DNA of 64,000 nt from Hericium rajendrae (lineage: Eukaryota > Basidiomycota > Agaricomycetes > Russulales > Hericiaceae): positions 1,922,001-1,986,000 of the forward strand of contig CM065884.1 in assembly GCA_033439255.1 (NCBI GenBank), written 5' to 3'. Below are positions 45,246 to 56,545 of this stretch, piece after piece. The stretch's first letter is position 1. Each line of letters opens with the position of its first letter. A program made the position numbers and the translations under genes. The notes under the pieces are model-generated. The model searched no databases. It was given only the letters and a program-made list of their open reading frames with translations, and was not told the origin of the DNA.

Positions 45246-47477
45246 CTAAACAAGCCTGTTCAGCTTTCCTTCGATCCACCCCCTCAGCACCTCCCAGCTC
45301 CCACTCGCCTCAAGGGAGGCACCAAACCACGCCAAGGCCAGAACACACAGCACGCCCCACTGCGCCAGCCTCTCAGGCGTCTGCGGCGCCAGAACTGCTC
45401 TGCTCCCACGGCATGGTAGTTCTCCCACCGCACGCGGCGCGCGAGCCACCAAAACAGGGACACCGGCCCTGGGAATATCGCGATGTTCTTGCCCTCGCGG
45501 CGGTCGATCCGGCAGTACGACTGGCAGTGGTTGTACACAGACCCGTCGATGCTCTTCTGCACCCATGCGTCGTACGCGTCGGCCGTGTCCTGTCAGACCT
45601 CGAACGACTTGGCCTCGCCCCGCAGCACGGGCTCGATCAGCTGCAGCCCATACTGGATCTGTCACTTTGGCTCTAAGGTTTTTGGGAAGCAGGATGTGGA
45701 CAGAACGGGCGCACCTGGGCTTCCTCGACAAATACGACCGAGGCGTGTCCTGCAGCGCTGTTGGGCCCTGATCATCACGCTCAGCCCAGGCCGCCCTATG
45801 CACATGTATGGTTGAAGCAATGTGGCCCACTCAGGAGCGCATAGAAGTTCGAAGCCGGGCACATCGGTGCCGAGATATGCGGCGCCGCCGCCTTGCGAGG
45901 CGCAGTACTCCATGAAGGTGAGGCCGCGGCTGCCATGAATCTCCAGCCACGACGGCATCTGCGAGCACGTTCGTGAACGCAGCGCGTCTCACGCAGAACA
46001 CGGACCACTGAGCACTCTGTTCCGAACACGATTGCGTCCACGGGGATCACCTCACCGCTTTTGAGCTTGACGCCCTCTTCGACGATGCATTCGATCAAAT
46101 CCCACCGCAGGCTCACATTGGGCCGGTGCAGCGACTCCAGATACCGAGGATCAAGCACAATGCGCTTACATCCGGGCGCTGAGATCGACGCATGTAAGCA
46201 GTGCTATACCTGGTCGAAGTGCAGACGCCTTACGGTAGCTCGGGATCAGAGAGTCGTGATATTTCAAGGGCGCAGTGGCTTTGATGTATTGTGTCATTGC
46301 CTGTCGTCGTCGTGAGGAGTGCTGAAGAAGAAATCGACACCGAGCGCACCCTCCGCGCGATCATCTGTCCCCATGAATCAAACTTTCGCATGAAGATGAA
46401 ATCGAAATCCATCTGCAAATGTGATCAGCGAGATCGCTTGGTCTATGCCGGGGAAATGGCGGACCTTGGCCATGATGAAACTCCTGTACATTCTCATCGC
46501 GAACGGAACAAACGCAAAAATCCACTTCGCCCATGCCGGATACGCAAACTGGAACCTAAGAGCACGCGTAAACCGAGACGAAGCAGCCGGCGCAGGACGC
46601 AGCTCACCCGCGGCACAAACCACGACGGCGTCCGACACAGATTCACAACCCGCACCGATGGGTCCACAGAAATCACCGGGATCAGCTGCGCGCTGCATCA
46701 CCACACCAAACGCAATCAGCCCACCACACGCACACACGCGCCGCCGCTGGGACTTACGCAGAGCACCCGTTCCCGACGACCGCGATCGTCTTCCCGCTCA
46801 ACGCGACGTCGTGCCGTCAGCGCGTGGAATGCTGCACGGGCCCGCGGAAGCGCTCCGCGCCGGGCACGTCGGACGGGAACAGCGGCTCCTGGGACCCGCC
46901 CGTAGCCTGCACGAGCACGCTCGCGCGCGCCGCCCTTGCTCTGCACGTCCTCGAGCGCAAGCTCCCATGCATGCACGTCCGCGTCCCGGCGCGCGGACAC
47001 GAGCTCGGTGCGCCAGGCCGTGTGCGCGCCGAGGCCGTGCCGCGCATACAGCTGCTCGCAGTATGATACAGCTGCTCGCAGTATGCACGGGGGGAATTGA
47101 GGCTCAGCGCGCGGCGCGTAAATTGGGGCGTGGACGTACGGGGTACGTGTTGTCCTGTGGTGCTGGAGATGTGAGGAGAAATATGCGGTAGCTGGGTGGG
47201 GACGTACTCCAGACACCGCTGGGGGCTCGGCTTTCTCGTAGATCTGTTCGGTGCGCAATGAGACGATTGCTGCAGACTATGCTGCCGCACGCACCGTGAA
47301 CAGTTCAAACCTCAGCTGCTTCTTCAACGCGATCGCTGTCGCTATCCCGGTGAGCCTGCATTATCGCGCATCACGTATTCATTCGCGGTTCCTGCAGTCG
47401 GATACTGTATGCGCGGCATACCCTGTTCCGATGATAGCGACGTTCGAACCGTCGTCGGAATGCTCGACTTTCGACAT
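45246..47477 (-). pseudogene. Flavin-containing monooxygenase pseudogene
   Basis: A decayed flavin monooxygenase of the FMO/Baeyer-Villiger type. The old start gives MSKVEHSDDGSNVAIIGTG, joined over an intron to LTGIATAIALKKQL, so the GxGxxG FAD motif remains. Recognisable blocks follow: IYEKAEPPAVSG, YARHGLGAHTAW, PLFPSDVPGAERFRGPVQHS, KTIAVVGNGCSA (the NADPH-binding motif), VVNLCRTPSWFVPR, LDPRYLESLHRPNVSLRWD, GLTFMEYCASQGGGAAYLG and TADAYDAWVQKSIDGSVYN. Damage: a TGA at 46817-46819, where Trp is expected, a TGA at 45593-45595, where Arg is expected, a 20-bp tandem duplication at 47046-47085 that shifts frame, and further one-base shifts near 46950, 45870 and 45390. A membrane-like C-terminal helix (VLCVLALAWFGASL) is still readable. 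It cannot make full-length protein as assembled. Confidence 0.8.
47046..47085 (+). repeat. 20-bp tandem duplication inside the FMO pseudogene
   Basis: ATACAGCTGCTCGCAGTATG is present twice in perfect head-to-tail order (47046-47065 and 47066-47085). Because 20 is not a multiple of 3 it shifts the reading frame of the monooxygenase after the YCEQLY block. Confidence 0.92.
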
Positions 47478-48460
47478 CTTGTCTGCGGCGAGTGTTCAGC
47501 GGACGTATGCTATTGATCACTAGTATGCTCACCATGTGTCGGACTCGATGTGAAACAACGCACCTCCGTCCCACACATAGATCAAGTGCGCTTCATATAA
47601 GGCCAGCAGAGCTGCAGCTTGTCAACAAGTGCCTGGGGATATGATGTGATTCCCGGACTAAAATTACCTTGTGCGGGTACAGTTCCACCTTTGTATGATG
47701 GCGTTGTGCTCCATGAGCACGAGGCCTCCGAACTCGCAGTGCTCGACCGCGGAGGTGCAGGACGCGTCGTGATCCGGTCGGTATCGGCATACGATGGGCT
47801 TGTGATTCCCAGATCAGATCCATCCGTGCATGGTCAGCTGCACGATCACAAGCGCACTCCGAGTGCGGGGAAATAAAGTTTGAGATTAGGTCCTAACCTC
47901 AACGCGCCCACTTGCCACTCGAGTCTCCAACGTCCAACTGTCCAACGCAACCGCCCATGAGATGCAAAAGGCAGTGGATTCCAACATCGGCAGTGGTCTC
48001 GACTTCGCTCGTCGACGCAGGATCGAACCAGACATGTTCGTGGCAGAGGGTATGAGAACAGGGCTCGGAACGACGAAGTGCAAGCTGAATGAGGAATGCA
48101 TTGAGGAGAATCAAAGCGTATACGTAACAACCATTACACAGGTGCAGAAGGAAGGAGAGGAGGAATGGACAAGTACACGGAAAATGAAGAATAGCTCGTA
48201 CGTAAAACTAGCGATTAGAGTACGGGAGATCGGTCCAGAGGAGGGAGGGAGTAGATAGCGGAGAGGGGTACGGCAGCGAGTGCCTCGAGGCAAGAGTCGA
48301 TGCAGGGAAGGAAAAGAAGCGCCGGCTAGAGAAGACGCCACGCGAAGTACACCTATCGCATCGTATCGCGGGACGACGTGCCGCTGCTAGCTGGTGCAAA
48401 CAGTGCCGCCGCCAACAAGAACGCAGAAGGTGTACACGCGATGGCGTTTTTGCCGAAGCT
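47478..48460. other. FMO pseudogene upstream region
   Basis: About 1 kb between the pseudogene start and the GID4 stop. Several overlapping short frames on both strands, such as 47593-47823 minus and 47962-48258 plus, carry no recognisable motif. No repeat was found. Confidence 0.4.
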
Positions 48461-50007
48461 TCACCGCATCTCGAAGCTCGTGCTGACGCGCTCCTGTACG
48501 TGCTGCAACGACAGTTGCTGGTATCTGTGCAGGACAGCATCTCATTAGTACCTGTCGGGATGACAAGGAGCATAGAAAGCAGTACGCACGGCTCTGAGTT
48601 TTGATGGAAATAGAAACCACTCATAGTAGCTACTGGAGGCCCTGCTCGCGCTCCGATGGACGAGGAGCGCCGTGCGAGAGCGTCATCGTGGATGGACTGG
48701 CCACGCGAGCGGCGCGGTGGTTCCGGCTTCGGAGACGCGCCGAGGTCGCCGTTCGCTTCGTCGCGGATTGGCGACCGTGATACGATCGGCGGTCTCGATG
48801 TCGTCGGCGATGGTGGATGCGAATTGAAGTCCACGCACACGTAGTAGAATCCTGATAACAGAAATTAGTGACGAATTGAGCACAGCAACGGCGCATTGTT
48901 ACCTGCGAAGCTCGCTCCGTGGATGTCCTGGACCCGATGATCCGGAACCAGAAAGCGCTCTTTCCATCGCATGAACACGGCCCCACAGTCGCCGTCCACA
49001 GTCAGATGCGGCATCTTCAGCTTACTCTTGACGTGCCGGAAAGCAGGGAATCTGGCCCAATGTACCATATCCTCTTGCTCATTGGCGCCCCAGTTCCGGG
49101 TAAGGAAACCGTACCGGCTGCCAATGATCTCCGCGTCGAAGTACGTGGTAAGCTCAGGCCAGTCCTCCGTGAGGCCGCGGATGCACAGGTAGCCGCAGAG
49201 AAACGACGAAGAAAAGTCGACATCCTGTGTGGAGCAGGTCCGTAGTTAGTCAGCCGTTTGGCAGTTAAAGGCTACGGTACGCACAACAATAGACACGGTA
49301 ACATCATAACTACTCCGCCCGCTCTTTTGTGTGCCCTGGAATGTTGCGCCTGGGTAGAGACAATGGTGGCCTCGAGAACGCATGCGGAGTCGAGTGATAT
49401 CAATGAATGGATCCGGCGCTGCGGATACATAGTGCGTTGAAGCAACTCTGCTGGAGGATGCTGTCCGTGGGCTGATTAGAGGGGACGAAGGCGAAGGTCT
49501 GGCAACGGGAAGGGGTGCATGAGTGGTGTTGATGGTAAGCCTCGTGGGCTTGCTGTTGGCCGGAGACGGCCGAGCGGCGGGCTCGCTGAGCGGTGAAACA
49601 ACGGGACCACGCTCATGACGAGCCAAAGTGGACGAGGAATATGCTATTGTAGAAGTGTCCATCTGATGGCTTTCGTTGACGGAAGGATCAAAAGAGCCGG
49701 TTAACGATATGTGGTCTGCCTCATTGATGCCATGCGTTGGAGGAGCACGTCTCATGAGAGGATCCTGAGGGGGGACATAGGGAGGGCGCTCCGGATCTAG
49801 CTGAAAGGCTCGTTGTGGTGCTCTTTCGCGGCAGCCGCGGCAGGTCATAACTGCGTCGCTGGCATCTGGGGAGTCGTAGAGGTAGAAAGCAGGCATGTCG
49901 ACGTCCGGGGAAAGGGGACAGTGACACCTGGAACAAAGCTTGACCTGGCCCTGCGGGAGGTCAGCCTGCTGGGGCTGGGACGTGAGGTGGACATGTTCGG
50001 AGGGCAT
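48461..50007 (-). CDS. GID4: GID4/VID24 substrate receptor of the GID E3 ligase
   Basis: GID4 recognises N-terminal proline degrons, for example on gluconeogenic enzymes, and recruits them to the GID/CTLH ubiquitin ligase when glucose returns. The start (complement of 50005-50007) gives MPSEHVHLTSQPQQADLPQG. Close after it are two CxxC pairs, CSRCHCPLS and MTCRGC, not known to me in the yeast protein. A disordered region follows, then the beta-barrel: LYPGATFQGTQKSGRSSYDV, FLCGYLCIRGLTEDWPELTT, FDAEIIGSRYGFLTRNWG, MVHWARFPAFRHVK, VFMRWKERFLVPDHRVQDIH and GASFAGFYYVCVDF. An insert of about 65 residues, Ser, Pro and Arg rich, separates this strand from SGFYFHQNSEPYQQLSLQHV, and the end is STSFEMR. 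Four introns. Confidence 0.9.
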
Positions 50008-51081
50008 GAGGGGAATGAGTGGGAGGAGGAGGAGGGAGTGTGGAGAGATTGTAGAAGAAGAGAGGCGTTGTGCTCGCGTGAACGGGCCTGGCACGTGCGG
50101 CAATCAGTCGCACTCCTGCATCCTCTCCAGCTCAACCATCCGCCTTTTCAGTCCGAGCGCTGAATGCGTATTGCCTTCTTGTCACTCCCCTATCCGCCCG
50201 CTACATCCCCTCCTAAAACTGGCGCCGGATCTATTATGTGCGCGGTCATTGTCTTACCCCGCACTAGCCGCCCTCCTCACCCGTACTTGCCCAGTCCTTG
50301 ATGCGGCAGAGATACACGTTGCTATCAATCTGATCAGAACAGAAGTAGTACACCGCAAGTTTTTGGCCAGGTTGTGACAAGCTGTGAGTATTGTGTGAGT
50401 CATGCCGCGCGATCCTGTCGCGTACGGCCCTGTTCCAGCTGGCTGCCATATCTTGCAGTAATAGACTCAGGCTGGACCCAGAGTAAATACGGTATCAACC
50501 GCTTTATCTATGTTGTCTCACTATCATTTCCACATTGATTGATGTGGTTTTCATGGCCAATGCGGCAGATGCCAAACGCCGGAGCAATGTATCTGCTCAG
50601 GTGAGTTCCAGGTGGAAGTGTGTCGATAGGCCAGCTGTCCGTGTATCTAAAAATCTCCGGGGTGAAGACATGGTTCAGACAGTATGGACACCTGTAGCAA
50701 TTGTGAAGTACCGGCTATTGAGGAGCCGGCATTTAGGTGTCGAACAGTGGCAAGGCGGGGCGCTTTCGATGGACGGACACCGTCTGTCCTATGTGCATCT
50801 CACAGACATGCACTGATAGCTAAAACTGGCAGTTGGAAAAGAGGCATCACATTTCGGATCTGCACAGAAAAAATTATGAGAGTCACGAGAACTCGAAGAC
50901 TGAGGAAGAAATAACCGTCTGCACATGTAGGAATCTAATTAGTCTAGCCGCCATGATCATCGTCGACGAAAGTAGTTACTTAGCGCAGAGTGTGGTCTTG
51001 CCGGGCATTGTGTAAGAAGAAATGAGGACGCACGATCTTCATCCCTGAATCAGAATTGGAGAAGTCGATGCCGTGCCAGAA

Positions 51082-51131
51082 CATCCGCTCCATATGTTCG
51101 TGCTCAGACGCCCAATCTATCTCGTCGGCAT
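51082..51131 (+). repeat. Dispersed repeat, source-like copy
   Basis: The word around CCATATGTTCGTGCTCAGAC, about 50 bp long, extends to CTCGTCGGCAT. It lies in the minus-strand candidate exon reading DEIDWASEHEHMERMF. It recurs at 52149 and 52244 with one-base gaps as the only differences over the shared part. Confidence 0.8.
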
Positions 51132-52148
51132 ATTCTCGCGAAGACAGAAATGCGTAAAACTCACTGGTGTTTTCTAGAATATGTTTGAGGTCAGTACGCA
51201 ACGACTGGACATTACCGTGGCATAATAATTAGCATAGAACGGTGCCGATAAGCGTGAATGACGCCGATGATGGGCAGCGCTGGCAGCGTTTTCTCTTATC
51301 ATCACTCACAAACGACACATCATTTCCTGAAGCAGAGGTTAGACATATACGATGAGTCAGGCGGGTTCGCGAGGGTGCGTTCGGTGCGCGGATGGGGATG
51401 GGCACATCAATCACTGCGAAAAACATGGAAGTCAAAGCGGGGTGCGGAAGGGACCATTCATCATAAAGCCACTCACCCTTTATACAAGCCAAGGTTGCTT
51501 CAAGCACGCCATCAGACGGGCCTCGCCATCACACCGAATGTCTCAGAGTGCTATCGCAGGACAATTGCAGAACAATACCGTGCGAGTACCGTGCGTCGCC
51601 GGTTGCGATTGCGACTAGGCGCCTATGCCAAATAAAGTAAAAGCGATCAATAACGTTGCTCAACCAGGTTCGATGTCGACACCGGCTTCGAGCTCGACGA
51701 TGAGGCATGCATGCCATAGACCTTAAGAAAATACTCCAGAAAGACTTGAGGATCGGACATGTAGCAACTGCTCTCCATTGCGGCAATAGTACTGAGTGCT
51801 TGAGATCGGCCGCAGCGAGCCTGCGATGCAAAGGCCGGGATCCTCGCGTCTGTCGTCGACAGGTGGGCTGCCAGCTGAAATCCATGTCGCACAGTTATTA
51901 AAGCTGTATGCTTTGGCTGTCTGTGGGACAGGGAACAATACGATACCATGTGAACTCACCTAGAAGGGCTCCATCAGCCGTGTTGATGCTTGCCGTCCGG
52001 CTGTCAGAGAAACAGCCTATTTTTTGGGAGAGAGTCCAGGTGAGAACAATAGCCCTCCCTAAGCCGGGAAAAAGGTGGTCTCAGGTTCATCACAGAAAAG
52101 AACAGGGCAAGTAAGTCTGGAGCTCATAAGATCATTCGCGCTGTGAGA

Positions 52149-52187
52149 CGTCAGCATCCGTCCATATGTTCGTGCTCAGACGCCCAA
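52149..52187 (+). repeat. Dispersed repeat, copy 2
   Basis: A 39-bp word beginning CGTCAGCATCCGTCCATATG, identical to 52244-52282, 95 bp away. About 33 bp match the copy at 51082. Confidence 0.85.
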
Positions 52188-52243
52188 CTCCTTCAGCTGA
52201 CGTGATCAGCTTCAGTCCGCCTGACGCAACTCTTGCGGTGTAG

Positions 52244-52299
52244 CGTCAGCATCCGTCCATATGTTCGTGCTCAGACGCCCAATCTATCCTCGTCGGCAT
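52244..52299 (+). repeat. Dispersed repeat, copy 3
   Basis: Identical to copy 2 over 39 bp, then continues as AATCTATCCTCGTCGGCAT, matching the copy at 51082 apart from one extra C. It therefore extends further along the source than copy 2 does. Confidence 0.85.
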
Positions 52300-52393
52300 C
52301 TCTCTCGGGCTGTCCACTTGCTGTGCTCCAGCTCCCCCTTTCCGCGGTAAATCCACCCTACTGCTAGTTCAAACAGCCCCGATACACGTCGGC

Positions 52394-52642
52394 ATGTCTA
52401 CCGAGAGCCTCCTCTATGGACGTCTGAGCTCAAGTCCTTCACAGCCTCCCGAACGCCCCGTCCGTCCGATTCCGGAGCCAATGCATCTCCCAGTCGCATC
52501 GGAAGCTTGGTCTCCTGTCGGACACGATCCTCGCCCGAGCAAACGGAACATTTCTGTTAGGCGCGCGGGCTGGTCAGCGCCGAGTCTCAGTTTCGCAAGC
52601 GTCTCCTTTGCTTTGTGCGTCTATCTCGGATTGCCGCCGTAG
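52394..52642 (+). CDS. Possible small protein, unrecognised
   Basis: An uninterrupted frame of 82 codons starting MSTESLLYGRLSSSPSQPPE and ending FALCVYLGLPP. It is Ser and Pro rich with a hydrophobic end that could be a membrane anchor. There is no family match and no splice structure; the immediate upstream DNA is the dispersed repeat. It may be chance. Confidence 0.22.
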   Translation: MSTESLLYGRLSSSPSQPPERPVRPIPEPMHLPVASEAWSPVGHDPRPSKRNISVRRAGWSAPSLSFASVSFALCVYLGLPP

Positions 52643-53555
52643 CACCGTATCTGTTGTCCTCGCTACAAGCGTCATCACAGGGATCTGGCGGTGCTTTGTC
52701 TTCGTCTCTACGTTCCTGAATTATCACAATGGCACAAGCACTTGCGCCTAGGAAGGATCAGCGAAATACACCACATTGACGTCTACAAGCCCGGCGGTCG
52801 AGACCTCCAAGCACCGAGTCCATACTCTAACAGCGACAAACGACATGGAAGTTTATTTTCTCAACATGACTTTGCCCCGTTAGAACCAGATCCCGTCAGC
52901 AAGCGTCTCAGCTGAGTGAGCTCTCCTGCCCAGGCAATACTAGCGGTGTTTCCAGATGACGGGCGTCCATCTCAGTTCATCGAGCGGGCGCCTCGCCGTT
53001 CGTCGGGCTTGAGGCGCCTTGGGCAATGGGCGGCTATCGGGGGCAACTCTAAATCGCTAGATTCAGCATTGCATGGATGGGCCATTGTCGAGTAAACAAG
53101 TATCCAAAGGGTTTGTTCAAACGGGTCTTCTGCATGTGTTCCTGACCTACTTCGATCTGGCCGTGTGCAGGAGCCTTTACTTTTTCCTAGCCCCAGTAGC
53201 AAGTCAGTCTTTTTATGTCGTTTTTGTTTCGTCGGATAATCACCGTTGACATTCTTCCTGCGAACTGTTCCTGCAGTTGACGTCGCTCTTGGGAGCAAGC
53301 TTTCAAAGCCATGGCTTCTCATGACGGCTTATCATCCACACATCTTGCCCACAACCACTACGTAGTACGCGCCTCATTCCACCCCCTCCGGCGCTTTATC
53401 GCCGCGATGGACGCACCCGCCTCTCACTAATTACGTCGTGGACCGAGCTTCTCTCAGATCTATGTACTCTCAATCTCTCAACATTCCCGCCAGCATCCAT
53501 CGAGATTGCCCGATATGCATTGCCTCTTCATCATCTTTGACGCGCGCCCGCACCC

Positions 53556-54062
53556 ATGGCCCCGGCCTTGGCATCTACCAGTGGCTCTACAGACGCACAC
53601 AGACGCACACTAGAGCAGAAGAAAAGAAGACGATCTACGGATGAACATTGGTATGTCGAGCGTCATATCTTCAGCCCAGCCGTTCGCCACGCTGACAATT
53701 TTCCAGCGGCTGCCGTCGCACCAGGATACGGGCGCGTCTCGCCCCCACATGCAAAGCCCCCCTTCCCCGCACACGAGAGGCGATTCAGCGTGGACCCGGG
53801 CCGGGCCACGCTCTTTGCCCGCCATCCGTCGCACCGTCCACCCAGAGCCCGGCCATCCTTGGCGATGCACTCTGCGCGAGTCCGGGTTCCTATTTGCATA
53901 CTGTCGCCTGGATCGGGATCTGCCCGATTGATGTTGGCCTCGAGAGCTGCCATGCTATGCATCGCGGCGACCTACGCATCCACCGTCTTGCTTTCCACCC
54001 GTCGCAATTCGCAGTTCGCACCGCGGACCCTCAGCAGCCATCCGCTCTCGGGATTTTTTTGA
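53556..54062 (+). CDS. Possible orphan gene, first exon only credible
   Basis: The frame opens MAPALASTSGSTDAHRRTLE then QKKRRRSTDEHW, a basic stretch that looks coding. A good donor GTATGTCGAG follows at once and an acceptor TTTTCCAG lies at 53698-53705. Beyond that all three frames are open in GC-rich DNA and I cannot choose. No family recognised. Confidence 0.22.
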   Translation: MAPALASTSGSTDAHRRTLEQKKRRRSTDEHWYVERHIFSPAVRHADNFPAAAVAPGYGRVSPPHAKPPFPAHERRFSVDPGRATLFARHPSHRPPRARPSLAMHSARVRVPICILSPGSGSARLMLASRAAMLCIAATYASTVLLSTRRNSQFAPRTLSSHPLSGFF

Positions 54063-54769
54063 AGGCTCGCATCGGACATGCCTTCGTATCTCTGTTCGTC
54101 GGTGCACGAATCGCGCTTGGGCTGCCATCACGCGCTTCTTCCGCGCAGAAATTCCACCGACACATCGTTGGAGGCTGGATACGGCTGGAGCGCCCCACGC
54201 TGCCCGCGCGGGCGTCTGCGCGCATCCGACCCTCTGCCTCGCGCTGACAGGCGCCCAAAAACAACTCCACTGTACGTATGGCGCCCGGGCGCGGACTGTT
54301 CCGGGCGGGGGCCGTGGTGTTCTCGGGCGCACGCGCCTTGTGCTATTTCGGCGGTCCTTTGTCTGCGAACGTGCGCATTCTGGGCGTTGGCTGTGATCCG
54401 GTTTGCGATCTGTTCGGCGACGCGTCGGTCGGGACGCAGGCGGAAAGTGTTGTACTGGATAGACGCTGCGCAGTGTTGTCGTAGTTGTCTAGGCGTGCTT
54501 TCCGAGTCGGAGTCAGACTGTGTGGTTGACAGCGCAGACGTTGCGAATACATGTGTTGATGCCGGTGATCTCGCGGCGACGCGGGTGGTAGGCGCTACTT
54601 ACAAGCTTCTGTCGTTCCAAAGAGGCCAGCGTGAACCGTACAGCGTGGTACATACAATTGTTTGTTTCCATCCAGTAATACACAGTGCTATTCCGATATC
54701 TACATCCACGGAACGTTTCTCTCTTGCTTCTCAATCGGATCCGCAACGACGCCCTTCCAAACACCACAG

Positions 54770-56264
54770 TCAGTAGGCAGTCCCGTGTGCAGGCAGGCCC
54801 TGAGGGAAGAACTGCTTGAAGAGGTCGGGGTAGTGCCGCTCTGCGACGTCTGGGTGACTCCTGCAGCTCTCGTTGATCAGCCCCGGCCGAGTACAGATAG
54901 ATGAGGGGGCAGAGCACTGACTTTATGCGCCCGATGAGCGCGACCTGGCCCGAGGGCTCGCGATCGTACTCGGAGAAGTTGACGGCTATGCAGGTGGTGA
55001 GGATGGGCTCGGGATAACAAAGGGGGGGTGCGAGACGTACAGTCGGTCGCGGCGACCTCGCCCCGCTGCTCTTTCAGCGCGAAGATCTCAGGCGGGACTA
55101 ATGTGCCATTAGACATGGAGTAGTCAGGCTGATGGGAAGAACTCACAGGACACAACGCTCTGCGCGAGCCGCAGATCCTGCCCGATGTTCTGGAAGAACG
55201 GCACCGAGTACCGCGGGGTCGAGCCCTTCGCGGGCGCGAGGACGCGGTGCGACGTCGCGCGGGCGAGGCCCTGGGTGACGGCTTCGAGTGCTAGCAGGCG
55301 GAAAAAGGCATGAGTTGTCTGAAGGGGGGGATGGGAACCTGAGATGGCTTACCTTTGCCGATGTTTATTACGAAGGTGTGGGGGATGGGCGGGACGTCGA
55401 TCCATTGGCCGCTGAGGTTCTGGACTTGGAGGCCAGGGTGGTCGGAAGCTTGCAGGAGCTGCGGGGTAGACAGTGATACGAGTGATGAGGGGGGTCGGCC
55501 TGCATGTGGACGAAGACCCGACGCACGAATGTGAGGAAGCCGGCATCATAGTGTGGCCCGACGCCCTGCTCTGAGGTGACATCATCCAGGGTCGGGTATT
55601 TCACAATCTGGACATGCAGATGAGCACATTCCGGACAGAGACGGGAAACGACGCAACCTTGCCACGATGTTGCATCCTATCGGGCGCATCGTAGAAATGG
55701 GAGAGCCCGTCCGGCGGCAGCCCCAGCGCCTCTGCGACAAGCTTGATGAAGTCATAGCTCAGCTTCTCGACCTTTGCAAGGTAAGCCTGCATCGTGTCCT
55801 TAAACCCCGGCAAGGCGTCCTCATCCGGCCACTGGTGCACTCGCATCACTCACCCGTTCCGTGATGCAGTTCTACGCGCGACGTACCTGGCTGGGGCCCC
55901 AGAGGCGCAGATACTCCGGCGCACCGGGCACCCAATTGTCCTCGTGCGGCGTCGCAAAATCGAACTGCTCGCGCTGGTCGACGGCGCCCTTGGTCATCTC
56001 TGCGCCGAGGCGCGAGTACCCGAGGAAGTGCGGCGAGTGCACCATGCGGATCGCATCCTTGCTCTCTTGGGGGAGCGCAAAGAGGCGCGGGATGTAGGCG
56101 ACGAGCTTATCGAACTCCTCGGGCGCGATAGGCGGATGCGCAAGGTAGAGAAAGCCGACGTTGATGAGGGCGTGCTGCAGCTGGGCGATGAAGGTGGGGC
56201 GCGTATCGGGGGAGGAGAGCAGCGCGTAGTCGAGGACGGGGACGTTGGAGAAGTTGGCGGCCAT
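54770..56264 (-). CDS. 2-oxoglutarate/Fe(II) dioxygenase, isopenicillin-N-synthase-like
   Basis: A soluble non-heme iron oxygenase of the IPNS/flavanone hydroxylase type. The start gives MAANFSNVPVLDYALLSSPD, the N-terminal DIOX_N domain, with LINVGFLYLAHPPI and HSPHFLGYSRLGAEMTKGAV followed by DQREQFDF. Later exons give WPDEDALPGFKDTMQAYLA and LGLPPDGLSHFYDAPDRMQH. The iron ligands are the HxD in VGPHYDAGFLTF and the histidine in ATSHRVLAP; the 2-oxoglutarate arginine is in TPRYSVPFF (RxS). The end is FKQFFPQGLPAHGTAY with the stop at 54770-54772. About six introns. Catalytic residues are complete. The substrate cannot be told; the neighbours are an amidohydrolase and an MFS pump on the same strand. 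Confidence 0.88.
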
Positions 56265-56545
56265 GATGGGCGTCGAGGACAGACTTAATGCTCCCTACGA
56301 GATGCTGACAATTGCAATAAATAATGAGCACATGAGAACAGAACGACTGCTCTGGCCAGCGTGGTGCTGTTGACGCGATCCTGGTCCAAGAGCATCTCAT
56401 CCGACCACCTGCCGGCGCTTCGGCGCACGCCCGATAGCCGCCCATGTCCACCACCTGTACCAACCGAAAGATTTGCTCAGGACAATCTAAGACCTGCTTT
56501 CATATAAACCAATCTAGGATTCCTTCAATCTAAAATTTCTATATA

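Larger units (their letters stand above)
50008..54769. other. 4.8 kb gene-poor region with dispersed repeats
   Basis: No family could be recognised in this stretch. Candidate coding pieces, all weak: minus-strand exons around 50980-51950 (for example EIDWASEHEHMERMFWHGID and HPALTSMFFAVIDVPIPIRA), a plus-strand frame at 52394-52642, and a plus-strand first exon at 53556. Three partial copies of one sequence occur at 51082, 52149 and 52244. The GC-rich plus frame 54078-54776 is open in several frames at once, which suggests composition and not coding. Confidence 0.4.

Noticed and set aside
45015-45419. 134-codon plus-strand frame
   Set aside because: Overlaps the kinase promoter and the pseudogene tail; no motif.
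54078-54776. 232-codon plus-strand frame
   Set aside because: The DNA is GC rich and open in other frames and on the other strand; the translation is Arg/Cys rich with no motif.
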